Source: Lysobacterales bacterium (GTDB lineage Bacteria; Pseudomonadota; Gammaproteobacteria; Xanthomonadales; Xanthomonadaceae). From it: a DNA stretch of 6,364 bases. Positions within the stretch are counted from its first letter, which is position 1, and each line of letters starts with the position of its first letter. The notes below the pieces were generated by a model, which worked only from the letters and a program-made list of their open reading frames with translations, had not been told where the DNA came from and ran no database searches. The stretch is from NCBI GenBank assembly GCA_015655035.1, contig JAATFS010000140.1, forward strand, positions 1 through 6,364. The letters run 5' to 3'. Shown here piece after piece: positions 1 through 6,277 of the stretch. The translations under genes were made by a program, and so were the position numbers.

Positions 1-134
1 AGGAGATCGTCGCACCCGAAGCGATGACCTGGGTGATCGTCGGCGACCTCAAGCAGATCGAGGCGCCGGTGCGCGCGCTCAAGCTCGGCGACGTGCAGGT
101 GCTCGACGTCGACGGCAAGGTGGTCGGCAAGTAA
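1..134 (+). CDS. M16-family (insulinase-like) zinc peptidase, C-terminal end only
   Basis: The window opens inside this gene. The frame starting at base 3 runs open for 43 codons to a TAA at 132-134. The visible tail reads TWVIVGDLKQIEAPVRAL and ends in a short beta-like segment, LGDVQVLDVDGK, then VVGK. A closing strand of the form W-V-hydrophobic-VGD, followed by a helix (KxIEAPVRAL) and a final D-x-DGK, is typical of the C-terminal lobe of pitrilysin/insulinase (M16) proteins, especially the periplasmic two-domain forms common in Xanthomonadales. The zinc-binding HxxEH motif would lie in the N-terminal half, outside the window, so neither activity nor completeness can be judged. The family assignment rests on this short tail only. 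A repeat hairpin starts about 20 bases after the stop and may end the transcript. Confidence 0.6.
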   Translation, partial: EIVAPEAMTWVIVGDLKQIEAPVRALKLGDVQVLDVDGKVVGK

Positions 135-153
135 GCCGGCCATCGATCACTTC

Positions 154-178
154 CGGGAGGGACTTCGGTCCCGACCGG
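154..178 (+). repeat. REP-like hairpin with TTCG loop, possible terminator of the peptidase gene
   Basis: GGGAC (159-163) and GTCCC (168-172) form a perfect five-base stem closed by TTCG, a very stable RNA tetraloop. It lies 24 bases after the upstream stop codon. No T-run follows, so it is not a canonical intrinsic terminator, but it could protect or end the 3' end. The core GGGACTTCGGTCC matches the two copies further right except for one base (CGG versus CAG), which places it in the same repeat family. Confidence 0.5.
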
Positions 179-189
179 TCGTACGCGCG

Positions 190-203
190 CCCCGTGCACG
201 GGG
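190..203. repeat. Perfect 14-base palindrome
   Basis: CCCCGTGCACGGGG is fully self-complementary. Its last three bases (201-203) are also the first three of the long inverted-repeat arm that follows. The two structures therefore share bases and cannot both form completely in one strand. Its role is unknown; it may simply be part of the repeat unit. Confidence 0.5.
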
Positions 204-260
204 ACTTCAGTCCGGACGGACGTAACTGCCACGCCCATCCGGACTGAAGTCCCTCGCACA
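194..260. repeat. Inverted pair of REP-like elements (16-base perfect arms)
   Basis: GGGACTTCAGTCCGGA at 201-216 is matched by its exact reverse complement at 238-253, with 21 bases between. Similarity between the two inverted copies continues beyond the perfect arms: each has GTGC a few bases outside the core and a GGxCGT-like segment on the inner side. The repeat unit is therefore about 29 bases, covering about 194-222 and 232-260. Each core also contains its own small dyad (GGACTTCAGTCC). Such intergenic head-to-head pairs are typical of REP/BIME elements, which in this group of bacteria are often mobilised by REP-associated tyrosine transposases. No such transposase is present in the window. 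Confidence 0.65.
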
Positions 261-798
261 CGCCCAGCCGCACACGCCGCGCATTCGCCGGCAGCGGCCG
301 GCAAAATACAACTCCAGCCAACGCCTTTGCGAACACTTCTGCGCTCACCGACAGGCAGCACCAGGAGCGGCTAGCGGCGCATCAACCCGCTGTTTGCAGC
401 TCGGCGTTGCGAAACTGCCACTCGTAGTTGTTGCCATGAAGCACCGGCTGCGTGCTGCGAAACGCGCGCATACGGTCTTCGTTGCTCGGCGCGGCCGGGA
501 TCTCGCCGCGACGCGTACGTTGGAATGAGAGGAACACCAATGGGCCTACTTCCGCAACAACGGTCTCGATGGATTTCATGAATGCACCTGTGCCATGTCC
601 TTGCGTCGGCATTGCCTGCGCAAGCGCAATGTCGCGCCGCCAAGATTTCCCCGAATCGTGCCGATGGTGCAGGGTGCAACGCTCTAATTCCCTACATCGC
701 GCCACGCCGGGACTCATCCCCCCGCCGCAATTTTGCGTAGCAATGCGCGAAGCCGAAGTGAATAACCGCGACCTGCAACTGCGTAAAAATCCACTGCT
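255..798. other. Gene-poor stretch, possibly a decayed gene region
   Basis: Between the repeat cluster and the stop of the 340-residue gene I see no confident gene. One short minus-strand ORF (382-579) is listed separately. The other open frames here have arginine- and cysteine-rich translations with no domain character, and look like chance readings of GC-rich DNA. A small perfect hairpin, GCCGGC-AGCG-GCCGGC, lies at 287-302. Bases 720-795 are richer in A+T than the flanks, including a T-run on the minus strand at 785-789 about ten bases past the stop of the 340-residue gene. No convincing stem precedes that T-run, so I do not call it a terminator. Confidence 0.5.
382..579 (-). CDS. Possible small hypothetical protein (65 residues) or gene remnant
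   Basis: An ATG at 579-577 opens 65 codons ending in TGA at 384-382. It is preceded at 589-585 by AGGTG, five bases from the ATG, a reasonable ribosome-binding site. The translation begins MKSIETVVAEVGPLVFLSF and has mixed protein-like composition, unlike the arginine-rich shadow frames around it. The C-terminal half contains a HGNNYEWQFRNAEL segment. No signal peptide or full membrane segment is evident. The frame stays open upstream to an ATG at 717, so the true start may be earlier. It may equally be the C-terminal remnant of a decayed gene. It is not recognised, and no function is proposed. It lies downstream of, and on the same strand as, the 340-residue gene, with about 220 bases between. 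Confidence 0.3.
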   Translation of the reverse strand: MKSIETVVAEVGPLVFLSFQRTRRGEIPAAPSNEDRMRAFRSTQPVLHGNNYEWQFRNAELQTAG

Positions 799-1821
799 TC
801 AGCCAGCGCAGCGCGCCGCCTGCTTGCGCGCATACCACAATGCACGGCGCGTCAGATCGTAGGCACTGTCGCCCTGGCGCGGCAGCATTTGTGCCGCCAT
901 TACCGGATCGGCGCCATGCGTCATCGCGCGTTCGACCCGTTCAAGATCGGCCAGGTGCGTACGGATCGGCGCAAGCAGCGCGAGCCGGCGCGCACTGTCG
1001 CAACGCGCCAGCGTCGGCTCCAGCTGTGCCAGCTCGGCACGCAGGTTGCGGCTGCCGGTTCCGGTCAGATCGGGTGGCGGCTCGTGCGCGATCGGAGCGG
1101 CCTTGTAGGCATCGCCAGTGGCCTCGCTGCCGAGTTCGCCGGCGTTCTGCGCCAGCGCCGGATTGAATCGCACGTCCGGCGGTGGCCGCGCCTTCGCGTT
1201 CTGCACGTCGTCGCCGAAGATCGCGCGGTTGGCGCGCTTCATGCCCCGGTTGAGTCCTTGCACCGCAACGTCGCCTAGCGTGCCGTCGCTCTTCCAGTCC
1301 TTGGCGAATCGGGTCTCGCGATAATCCACCGGATTGGGCCGTTCCATCACCTTGCGCGCGCGATCCAGTTCGCGCTGGTCGGTCATGCCGGGAGGAACCG
1401 CCGCATGCCCCGGGTCGAGCGGATCGATGCTCGCCCCCGGCGGCAACTGCACCTGGCCGGTACGGGAATACAGCTGCGCCGCCATGGCGCCCTGCGCGCG
1501 CGCGGCGGCCACCGGCGCATCGGCGCGCGCGCTGGGCGGCGCGGTCGGTGCGCGTGCGCCGGGCGGGTTGCGCGAGTGTCGCGGCGTCGGCGCATTCGCA
1601 GGCTCGGGCGGCAGCAACATCGATGGCTCGCTCACCGACCTGGACACGAAGCTGATCTGGATCGCGGCCGGCTCCCTCGACTGCCGGATCGGCGCAGGTA
1701 CGTGCAGCAACACGCGGCCGAGAAAGAACAGGATCGCCAACGTGCACACGACCGCCGCCATCCTCGCGATGAATTCTTCCCTGCTGGCGTGTTTCACGGA
1801 ATGCGGTCTGGACAATGACAT
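799..1821 (-). CDS. Membrane-anchored proline-rich hypothetical protein with TonB-like N-terminus
   Basis: The 340-residue product starts at the ATG at 1821-1819 and ends in TGA at 801-799. Residues 1-16 are polar with several basic residues. Residues about 17-40 form one hydrophobic segment (MAAVVCTLAILFFLGRVLLHV), and a strand-like IQISFVSR follows near residue 54. This order of short cytoplasmic tail, single anchor and short strand resembles TonB-like inner-membrane proteins. Residues 66-105 are rich in Pro, Ala and Arg, as expected for a flexible periplasmic spacer. The rest is soluble and includes a charged segment, DYRETRFAKDW, near 166. The C-terminal 80 residues are probably helical, with cysteines at 274 and 338 that could form a disulphide. 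The C-terminal TonB domain is not visible. No clear Shine-Dalgarno precedes the chosen ATG. I chose it because the hydrophobic anchor follows directly and the upstream in-frame extension (open to 2253) has no protein character and runs antisense into treA. Function unknown; location inferred as inner membrane with a periplasmic domain. Confidence 0.7.
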   Translation of the reverse strand: MSLSRPHSVKHASREEFIARMAAVVCTLAILFFLGRVLLHVPAPIRQSREPAAIQISFVSRSVSEPSMLLPPEPANAPTPRHSRNPPGARAPTAPPSARADAPVAAARAQGAMAAQLYSRTGQVQLPPGASIDPLDPGHAAVPPGMTDQRELDRARKVMERPNPVDYRETRFAKDWKSDGTLGDVAVQGLNRGMKRANRAIFGDDVQNAKARPPPDVRFNPALAQNAGELGSEATGDAYKAAPIAHEPPPDLTGTGSRNLRAELAQLEPTLARCDSARRLALLAPIRTHLADLERVERAMTHGADPVMAAQMLPRQGDSAYDLTRRALWYARKQAARCAG

Positions 1822-2137
1822 CGGAGAGTGGGGATCTGCCGCAGACGGTGGCGCTTCCCACGAACCGACCTCACGTCGTTTCCCGGGCGACACGGGTGCG
1901 GCGCAGATGCGCAATCTAACGGTCGCGCGGCCGGCGCGGGTATGAAATTCGTTTTTCCGCCGCGCCGAAGCAAGCCGCCATTCACCTTTGCGATCACGGT
2001 GTATCAGCGGCGTTGCCGCAGGTATCGGCATGTGTCCAAGCCGATCATCGATCGCAGCGCGGTGCCATCCAATGCGGCACGACCGCTGCCAGGCGCGCTC
2101 GTTTACCATTGCGCCTGCGTCCTGCTCCGGAATCGAC
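1822..2137. other. Divergent intergenic region between the 340-residue gene and treA
   Basis: These 316 bases must hold the promoters of two divergent genes. I found no well-matched -35/-10 pair for either direction. Visible small dyads are GCGGC-GTT-GCCGC (2007-2019) and CGATC-ATC-GATCG (2042-2054). The second is a possible operator half-site arrangement upstream of treA, but it is short and unproven. An A+T-richer patch at about 1942-1957 stands out from the GC-rich surroundings. Open frames cross the region on both strands, but their translations are not protein-like. Confidence 0.5.
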
Positions 2138-3790
2138 ATGCACCATGCCGCTCCGCCTTGCTGTAGCCCCCTGCTCGGACTGTCGCTGACCTTGTTGATG
2201 GCCACCTGTGAGTCCGTACCGGCGCACGCCGAAACCCCGCGCGAGCCGGTCACCGCGCTGCTGCCGCAGACACCCGACCTGGCCTACCCCGCACTGTTCC
2301 AGGCGGTGCAGCGGCAGCAGCTGTTCGACGACCAGAAATATTTCGTCGATGCGCTGCCATTGCGCGATCCGGCCCTGATCGAGGCCGATTATCTCGCCCA
2401 GCGCGAGCAACCCGGCTTCGATCTGCGCCGCTTCGTTGCCGCCAACTTCAAGGAATCGCCGGCGGTGGACACCGGCACGCTCCGCCAGGACACCGGCCTG
2501 CGCGAGCACATCGCCGCGCTCTGGCCCAAGCTGGTGCGCAGCCAGGTCGAGGTGCCGCCGCACAGCAGCCTGCTGCCGTTGCCGCACCCGTACGTGGTCC
2601 CCGGTGGCCGCTTCCGCGAGGTCTATTACTGGGACTCGTACTTCACCATGCTTGGCCTGGTCGACAGCGGCGAACAGGCACACAGCCGGCAGATGCTGGA
2701 TAACTTCGCCCACCTGATCGATACCTACGGCCACATCCCCAACGGCAATCGCAGCTATTACCTCAGCCGCTCGCAGCCGCCGTTCTTCTCCTACATGGTG
2801 GAGCTGCAGGCCGGGATCGAGGGCGACGCGACCTATCGCCGCTACCTGCCGCAGTTGCGTAAGGAGTACGCCTACTGGATGGCCGGCGCGGCATCGCTGC
2901 TGCCGGGCCAAGCCGCGCGCCACGTGGTGAAGCTGGACGACGGCAGCGTGCTCAATCGTTACTGGGACGAACGCGACACCCCGCGCCAGGAAGGGTGGCT
3001 GCACGATGTCCGTACCGCGATGGAAGCGCGCGACCGTCCCGCCGGCGAGGTCTACCGCGACCTGCGCGCCGGCGCCGAAAGCGGCTGGGACTATTCCAGC
3101 CGCTGGCTGCGCGACCGCGAACAGCTGAGCACGATCCGCACCACCGCCCTCGTGCCGATCGATCTGAACAGCCTGCTGCACCACCTGGAAACCGTGCTGG
3201 CCCAGGCGTGCCGCCAGCCGGAAGCCGGTTGCGACATCGACTATGCCGCGGCCGCGCAGCAGCGCAAAGCCGCGCTAGACCGGCACCTGTGGAACCGGGC
3301 CGGCTATTTCGCCGACTACGACTGGACTACCCGTACCCTCAGCGACCAGCTTTCCGCCGCCGCGCTGTATCCGTTGTTTGCCGGCATCGCCAGCGACGTG
3401 CAGGCGCAACGCACTGCCGAGAGCGTGCGCGCGCACTTGCTGCGCCCCGGCGGCATCGCCACCACCGCGTTGCGTACCGGCCAGCAGTGGGACGAACCCA
3501 ATGGCTGGGCTCCGCTGCAATGGATCGCGGTGGAAGGACTGCGCCGCTATCGCGAGGATGCGCTGGCGCGCACCATCGGCACCCGCTTCCTTGGCCGCGT
3601 GCAAGGCGTGTTCGCCCGCGAGCACAAACTTGTGGAAAAGTACGACCTGGACGCTGGTGCCAGCGGTGGCGGCGGCGGGGAATATGCGTTGCAGGACGGT
3701 TTTGGCTGGACCAACGGCGTCACCCTGAAACTGCTGGACCTGTATGCCCCCGCGACGCCGAAGCGGCAGGCCGAAGCGATCTCCCCATAG
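2138..3790 (+). CDS. treA: Periplasmic trehalase (GH37)
   Basis: This inverting glycoside hydrolase splits alpha,alpha-trehalose into two glucose molecules. The product from the ATG at 2138 is 550 residues, the usual length for bacterial GH37. Trehalase signature 1, PGGRFREVYYWDSY, is at residues 155-168. ESGWDYSSRW carries the expected catalytic acid, Asp318 (equivalent to Asp312 of E. coli TreA). Signature 2, QWDEPNGWAPLQW, is at 450-462. EKYD carries the expected catalytic base, Glu500 (E. coli Glu496). The glycine-rich loop GGGGGEY is at 510-516, followed by QDGFGWTNGV. All key residues are present. The N-terminus has a hydrophobic stretch (about residues 10-23) and an AHA|E signal-peptidase site after residue 31, which indicates export. 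The n-region from this ATG has no Lys or Arg. An earlier in-frame ATG at 2072 would add an arginine-containing extension, so the start is uncertain. GGAA at 2129-2132 is a weak ribosome-binding site. The gene is divergent from the 340-residue gene and convergent with corA. There is no treF- or treR-like neighbour. Confidence 0.95.
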   Translation: MHHAAPPCCSPLLGLSLTLLMATCESVPAHAETPREPVTALLPQTPDLAYPALFQAVQRQQLFDDQKYFVDALPLRDPALIEADYLAQREQPGFDLRRFVAANFKESPAVDTGTLRQDTGLREHIAALWPKLVRSQVEVPPHSSLLPLPHPYVVPGGRFREVYYWDSYFTMLGLVDSGEQAHSRQMLDNFAHLIDTYGHIPNGNRSYYLSRSQPPFFSYMVELQAGIEGDATYRRYLPQLRKEYAYWMAGAASLLPGQAARHVVKLDDGSVLNRYWDERDTPRQEGWLHDVRTAMEARDRPAGEVYRDLRAGAESGWDYSSRWLRDREQLSTIRTTALVPIDLNSLLHHLETVLAQACRQPEAGCDIDYAAAAQQRKAALDRHLWNRAGYFADYDWTTRTLSDQLSAAALYPLFAGIASDVQAQRTAESVRAHLLRPGGIATTALRTGQQWDEPNGWAPLQWIAVEGLRRYREDALARTIGTRFLGRVQGVFAREHKLVEKYDLDAGASGGGGGEYALQDGFGWTNGVTLKLLDLYAPATPKRQAEAISP

Positions 3791-3819
3791 CGCCTGAGAG
3801 AGATCGACTCAGCCGGCGC
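3790..3819. terminator. Candidate bidirectional hairpin between convergent treA and corA
   Basis: CTGAG (3794-3798) pairs with CTCAG (3808-3812) around a nine-base loop. GCGC (3790-3793) pairs with GCGC (3816-3819) across a three-base bulge. The stem lies in the 39-base gap between the two stop codons, where a shared terminator would be expected. No T-run is present on either side, so this is a weak call. Confidence 0.3.
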
Positions 3820-3829
3820 GATCCGGACG

Positions 3830-4741
3830 TCAGATCCAGCCGCGCCGCCGGAACCACAGCAGCGGCAGGAGCATGCTCAAGACAATCAGGCCCAGCGCCC
3901 AGAAATAGGCGTCGTGCCACTTCAGCTCGGGCATGAAGGCGAAGTTCATGCCCCATACGCCCACCAGCACCGTCGGCGGGATGCCGACCACCGAAGCGAC
4001 CGCCATGACCTTCATCACTTCGTTCTGATCCATGTTGATCAGGCCCAGCACGCCGTCGAGCAGGAATTCGATGCGGTCTCCCAGCTGTTGCTCGAATTCG
4101 GTCAACGAACCCAGATCCTTGTGGATCAGCCGCAACCGCGTTGGCGCCTGCTCGCCGAACCAGGCCGGCGCGGCTTCGTCCAGATAGGTCACCAGCCGCA
4201 GCAAGCCGTGCGCGGTGTTGTGCAATGCGCCGTTCCAGCGCCCCATGCCACCCACCCTGCGCAGCATGCGCTCCAGCTCGCGGGTCTTGTGCGGGTTGTC
4301 GAAAGCATCGCGGGTGGTGTCGGTCACCTCCGTCTCCAGCGATTCGAGGCGGTCGGCCAGCGTGTCCACGATGTGCTCGAGCATGCGCAGGAACAGGTCC
4401 ACGGGGTCGCCGCACGGATGCCGTTCCAGATCGTGGCCGATGTTCTCCAGCGACTCGACCGGGGTTTCGCGCTGGGTCACCAATACCGTCGGCGACAGCG
4501 CGAAACCCAACGACGCCACCCTGCCCTTGCCTTCCTGGAAACGCGGCAGATTGAGGAAGAGCGTGCCGTCGACGCTGCGCACCCGGCTACTGAATTCGAT
4601 CTCGCCGATCGAGGCGCGATCGGGCAGATCGAAGCCCACTCGCCGCGTTGCCTCGGCCAGCTCGGCGGACGTGGGCCGACACAGATCCACCCAGACTCCC
4701 TCGCCACCTTGGGCGCCTGCTATCGGATGTATCGCGATCAT
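3830..4741 (-). CDS. corA: CorA-family divalent cation (Mg2+/Co2+) channel
   Basis: CorA proteins form homopentameric inner-membrane channels that let Mg2+ (and Co2+, Ni2+) into the cell, gated by Mg2+ binding to the cytoplasmic domain. The product is 303 residues, close to the 316 of E. coli CorA. Residues 1-240 form the acidic, helix-rich cytoplasmic domain, with long helices from about 115 to 245. The first membrane helix spans about 243-262 and ends in the GMN selectivity motif at 264-266. The periplasmic loop MPEL (270-273) matches CorA rather than the looser loop of ZntB. The second helix spans about 276-297, and the tail ends RRRGWI, the usual basic cytoplasmic end. The residue before GMN is Trp instead of the common Tyr. 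The start at 4741 is supported by AGGA at 4751-4748, six bases from the ATG. It is a CorA homologue by motif; this short form could be a paralogue rather than the main Mg2+ importer. Confidence 0.9.
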   Translation of the reverse strand: MIAIHPIAGAQGGEGVWVDLCRPTSAELAEATRRVGFDLPDRASIGEIEFSSRVRSVDGTLFLNLPRFQEGKGRVASLGFALSPTVLVTQRETPVESLENIGHDLERHPCGDPVDLFLRMLEHIVDTLADRLESLETEVTDTTRDAFDNPHKTRELERMLRRVGGMGRWNGALHNTAHGLLRLVTYLDEAAPAWFGEQAPTRLRLIHKDLGSLTEFEQQLGDRIEFLLDGVLGLINMDQNEVMKVMAVASVVGIPPTVLVGVWGMNFAFMPELKWHDAYFWALGLIVLSMLLPLLWFRRRGWI

Positions 4742-4747
4742 CTTGCT

Positions 4748-4751
4748 TCCT
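4748..4751 (-). promoter_or_regulatory. Ribosome-binding site of corA
   Basis: On the minus strand the sequence before the ATG reads TAGGAAGCAAG. This places AGGA six bases from the start codon and fixes the start at 4741. Confidence 0.6.
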
Positions 4752-4770
4752 ACCGGTGCGAACGCTGGCG

Positions 4771-4799
4771 AGCATCTGCCCTGGCCGCGCCGCCGTCAA
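4771..4799 (-). promoter_or_regulatory. Candidate sigma70-type promoter of corA
   Basis: On the minus strand, TTGACG (4799-4794, five of six matches to the -35 consensus) is followed after exactly 17 bases by GATGCT (4776-4771, three of six matches to the -10). Transcription would begin near 4764 and leave a leader of about 20 bases before the corA ATG. The good -35 and ideal spacing support it; the poor -10 and GC-rich context weaken it. Confidence 0.33.
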
Positions 4800-4842
4800 C
4801 GCAAGGCCAAGGTACGCACAAGCGTCCGGACAGGACGACAGC

Positions 4843-4879
4843 CTGCGCGTCCACGCAGGTCCAGTCTCGTGGACGCCAG
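4843..4879 (-). terminator. Probable terminator hairpin of cycA
   Basis: GCGTCCACG (4847-4855) and CGTGGACGC (4868-4876) form a perfect nine-base stem with a 12-base loop. After one bulged base (4846), three more pairs join 4843-4845 with 4877-4879. It starts about 18 bases beyond the cycA stop on the minus strand. No strong T-run follows, so termination efficiency is uncertain, but position and stem strength suggest that it separates cycA from corA. Confidence 0.45.
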
Positions 4880-4897
4880 CGGCATCGCCGCACGCGC

Positions 4898-6277
4898 CTA
4901 CGCCGCGCGCGCGCGCCGCCCCTTCCATGCATAACCGATCGCCAGGATCAGGAACCACACCGGACTGGCCAGCAGCGCTTCCAGCGTATCCGGCTGCAAG
5001 GTCAGCAACACCAGCACGAACGCGAAGAACGCCAGGCACACGTAGCACATCGCCACGCCGCCGGGCATTTTGAAGGTGGAAGCCGCATGCAACTGCGGGC
5101 GTTTGCGCCGATAGGCGATATAGGCGCACAGGATCAGCGACCACACGAACATGAACAGCACGGCGGCCAAGGTCGTGACCAGGGTGAAGGCCGTCACCAG
5201 ATTCGGGATCACATACACCAGCATCGCGCCGAGCAGCAGGCAGGCGCAGGAAAACAACAGCCCGCGTGCCGGTACCGCCGCGCGCGACAGCTTGCTGAAT
5301 GCCTTCGGCGCATGTTTTTCCTCGGCCAGGCCGTAGAGCATGCGGCTGGTGGAGAAGATGCCGCTATTGGCCGACGAAGTAGCCGAGGTCAGCACCACGA
5401 AGTTGATCAGGCTGGCGGCGGCCGGCACGCCGGCCAGCACGAACAGCTCCACGAACGGGCTCTTTCCCGGCACCACGTCGCGCCACGGCGTCACCGCCAT
5501 GATCGCCACCAGCGCCAGCACGTAGAAGATCAGGATGCGCACCGGGATCGAGTTGATCGCCTTGGGCAGGTTGCGCTGCGGGTTGGCGGTTTCGGCGGCG
5601 GTGGTACCGACCAGCTCGATACCGACGAAGGCGAACACCGCAATCTGGAAGCCAGCGAAGAAACCGCCCAGGCCCATCGGGAACATGCCGCCGTCGTTCC
5701 ACAGGTTGGACAGCGAGGCCACGCTGCCCGACGGCGACTGGAAGCCCCAGGCCACCAAACCGGCGCCAGTGATGATCAACGCGCAGATGGCGACGATCTT
5801 GATCAGCGCGAACCAGAATTCCATTTCGCCGAACAGCTTCACGGTGACCAGGTTGAGCGACAGCAACAACAGCACGCACAGGATCGCCGGTATCCACGGC
5901 GCTAGGCCCGGGAACCAGAATTGCGCATACGCGGCGATCGCGATCACGTCGGCGATGGCGGTGATGATCCAGCAGAACCAATAGGTCCAGCCACAGAAAA
6001 ACCCGGCCCAGGGCCCGAGCAGATCGGTGGAGAAATCGATGAACGACTTGTATTCCAGGTTGGACAGCAGCAGCTCGCCCATCGCGCGCATCACGAAGAA
6101 CAGCATTGCGCCGATGATCAGGTAGACGAACAGGATCGACGGTCCCGCCAGGCTTATGGTCTTGCCCGAGCCCATGAACAGGCCGGTACCGATCGCACCG
6201 CCGATGGCGATCAGCTGCAGGTGGCGATTGGACAGGCTGCGCTGGAGATGATCCGGCGGTGCGGAAGGATCGGACAT
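4898..6277 (-). CDS. cycA: D-serine/D-alanine/glycine:H+ symporter (APC family)
   Basis: CycA is an inner-membrane amino-acid/proton symporter that imports glycine, D-serine, D-alanine and L-alanine, and also lets in D-cycloserine. The product is 459 residues (E. coli CycA has 470), with about twelve hydrophobic segments and short polar ends. The N-terminal LSNRHLQLIAIGGAIGTGLF leads into the glycine motif of the first helix (residues 26-38), a substrate-binding element of the amino acid transporter family. It then continues almost as in E. coli CycA: MGSGKTISLAGPS (35-47), MRAMGELLLSNLEYKSF (63-79), FAFVGIELVGTTAAET (215-230) and SSANSGIFSTSRML (301-314). This stretch-by-stretch agreement, more than generic permease motifs, supports the cycA name over aroP, proY or gabP. 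The ATG at 6277 matches the expected N-terminal length, although no strong Shine-Dalgarno is seen; the nearest purine run is about 14 bases away. It lies 156 bases before corA on the same strand, with a terminator-like hairpin between. The gene upstream lies outside the window. Confidence 0.93.
   Translation of the reverse strand: MSDPSAPPDHLQRSLSNRHLQLIAIGGAIGTGLFMGSGKTISLAGPSILFVYLIIGAMLFFVMRAMGELLLSNLEYKSFIDFSTDLLGPWAGFFCGWTYWFCWIITAIADVIAIAAYAQFWFPGLAPWIPAILCVLLLLSLNLVTVKLFGEMEFWFALIKIVAICALIITGAGLVAWGFQSPSGSVASLSNLWNDGGMFPMGLGGFFAGFQIAVFAFVGIELVGTTAAETANPQRNLPKAINSIPVRILIFYVLALVAIMAVTPWRDVVPGKSPFVELFVLAGVPAAASLINFVVLTSATSSANSGIFSTSRMLYGLAEEKHAPKAFSKLSRAAVPARGLLFSCACLLLGAMLVYVIPNLVTAFTLVTTLAAVLFMFVWSLILCAYIAYRRKRPQLHAASTFKMPGGVAMCYVCLAFFAFVLVLLTLQPDTLEALLASPVWFLILAIGYAWKGRRARAA

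Noticed and set aside
287..302. GCCGGC hairpin followed by AAAAT on the plus strand
   Set aside because: The A-run is on the wrong strand for a plus-strand terminator, and on the minus strand the T-run comes before the stem. It is likely chance in GC-rich DNA.
785..800. T-run on the minus strand just past the stop of the 340-residue gene
   Set aside because: Only a four- to five-base imperfect stem (GCTGC/GCAG) precedes it, overlapping the stop codon, which is too weak to call an intrinsic terminator.
452..862. A 136-codon plus-strand ORF across the gene-poor gap
   Set aside because: The composition is Arg/Cys-rich and not protein-like, there is no clear ribosome-binding site, and the frame overlaps the end of the 340-residue gene on the other strand.
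2045..3184. A 379-codon minus-strand frame inside treA
   Set aside because: It is the complement of a confident trehalase, with all GH37 motifs on the plus strand. The antisense translation is repetitive in Ala, Val, Gln and Gly and has no recognisable domain.
2995..3936. A 313-codon plus-strand frame overlapping treA and reaching into corA
   Set aside because: It is an arginine-rich shadow in another frame of treA, with no motif. Such frames are common in DNA of this GC content.
4904..4916. Alternating CG run, a possible Z-DNA-forming segment
   Set aside because: It is only 13 bases and encodes the Arg-Ala tail of CycA, so codon use in GC-rich DNA explains it.
3914..5905. A 663-codon open frame on the plus strand, antisense to corA and cycA
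   Set aside because: Its translation is extremely rich in His, Gln, Arg and Ala with no domain. That is what the reverse complement of hydrophobic, Leu/Val-rich GC-biased genes gives. The opposite-strand frames are clear corA and cycA homologues.
3830..6277. Idea that treA, corA and cycA form a functional cluster
   Set aside because: The orientations are mixed, a hairpin and promoter candidate separate corA from cycA, and no shared pathway is known. The neighbourhood looks like ordinary core chromosome.
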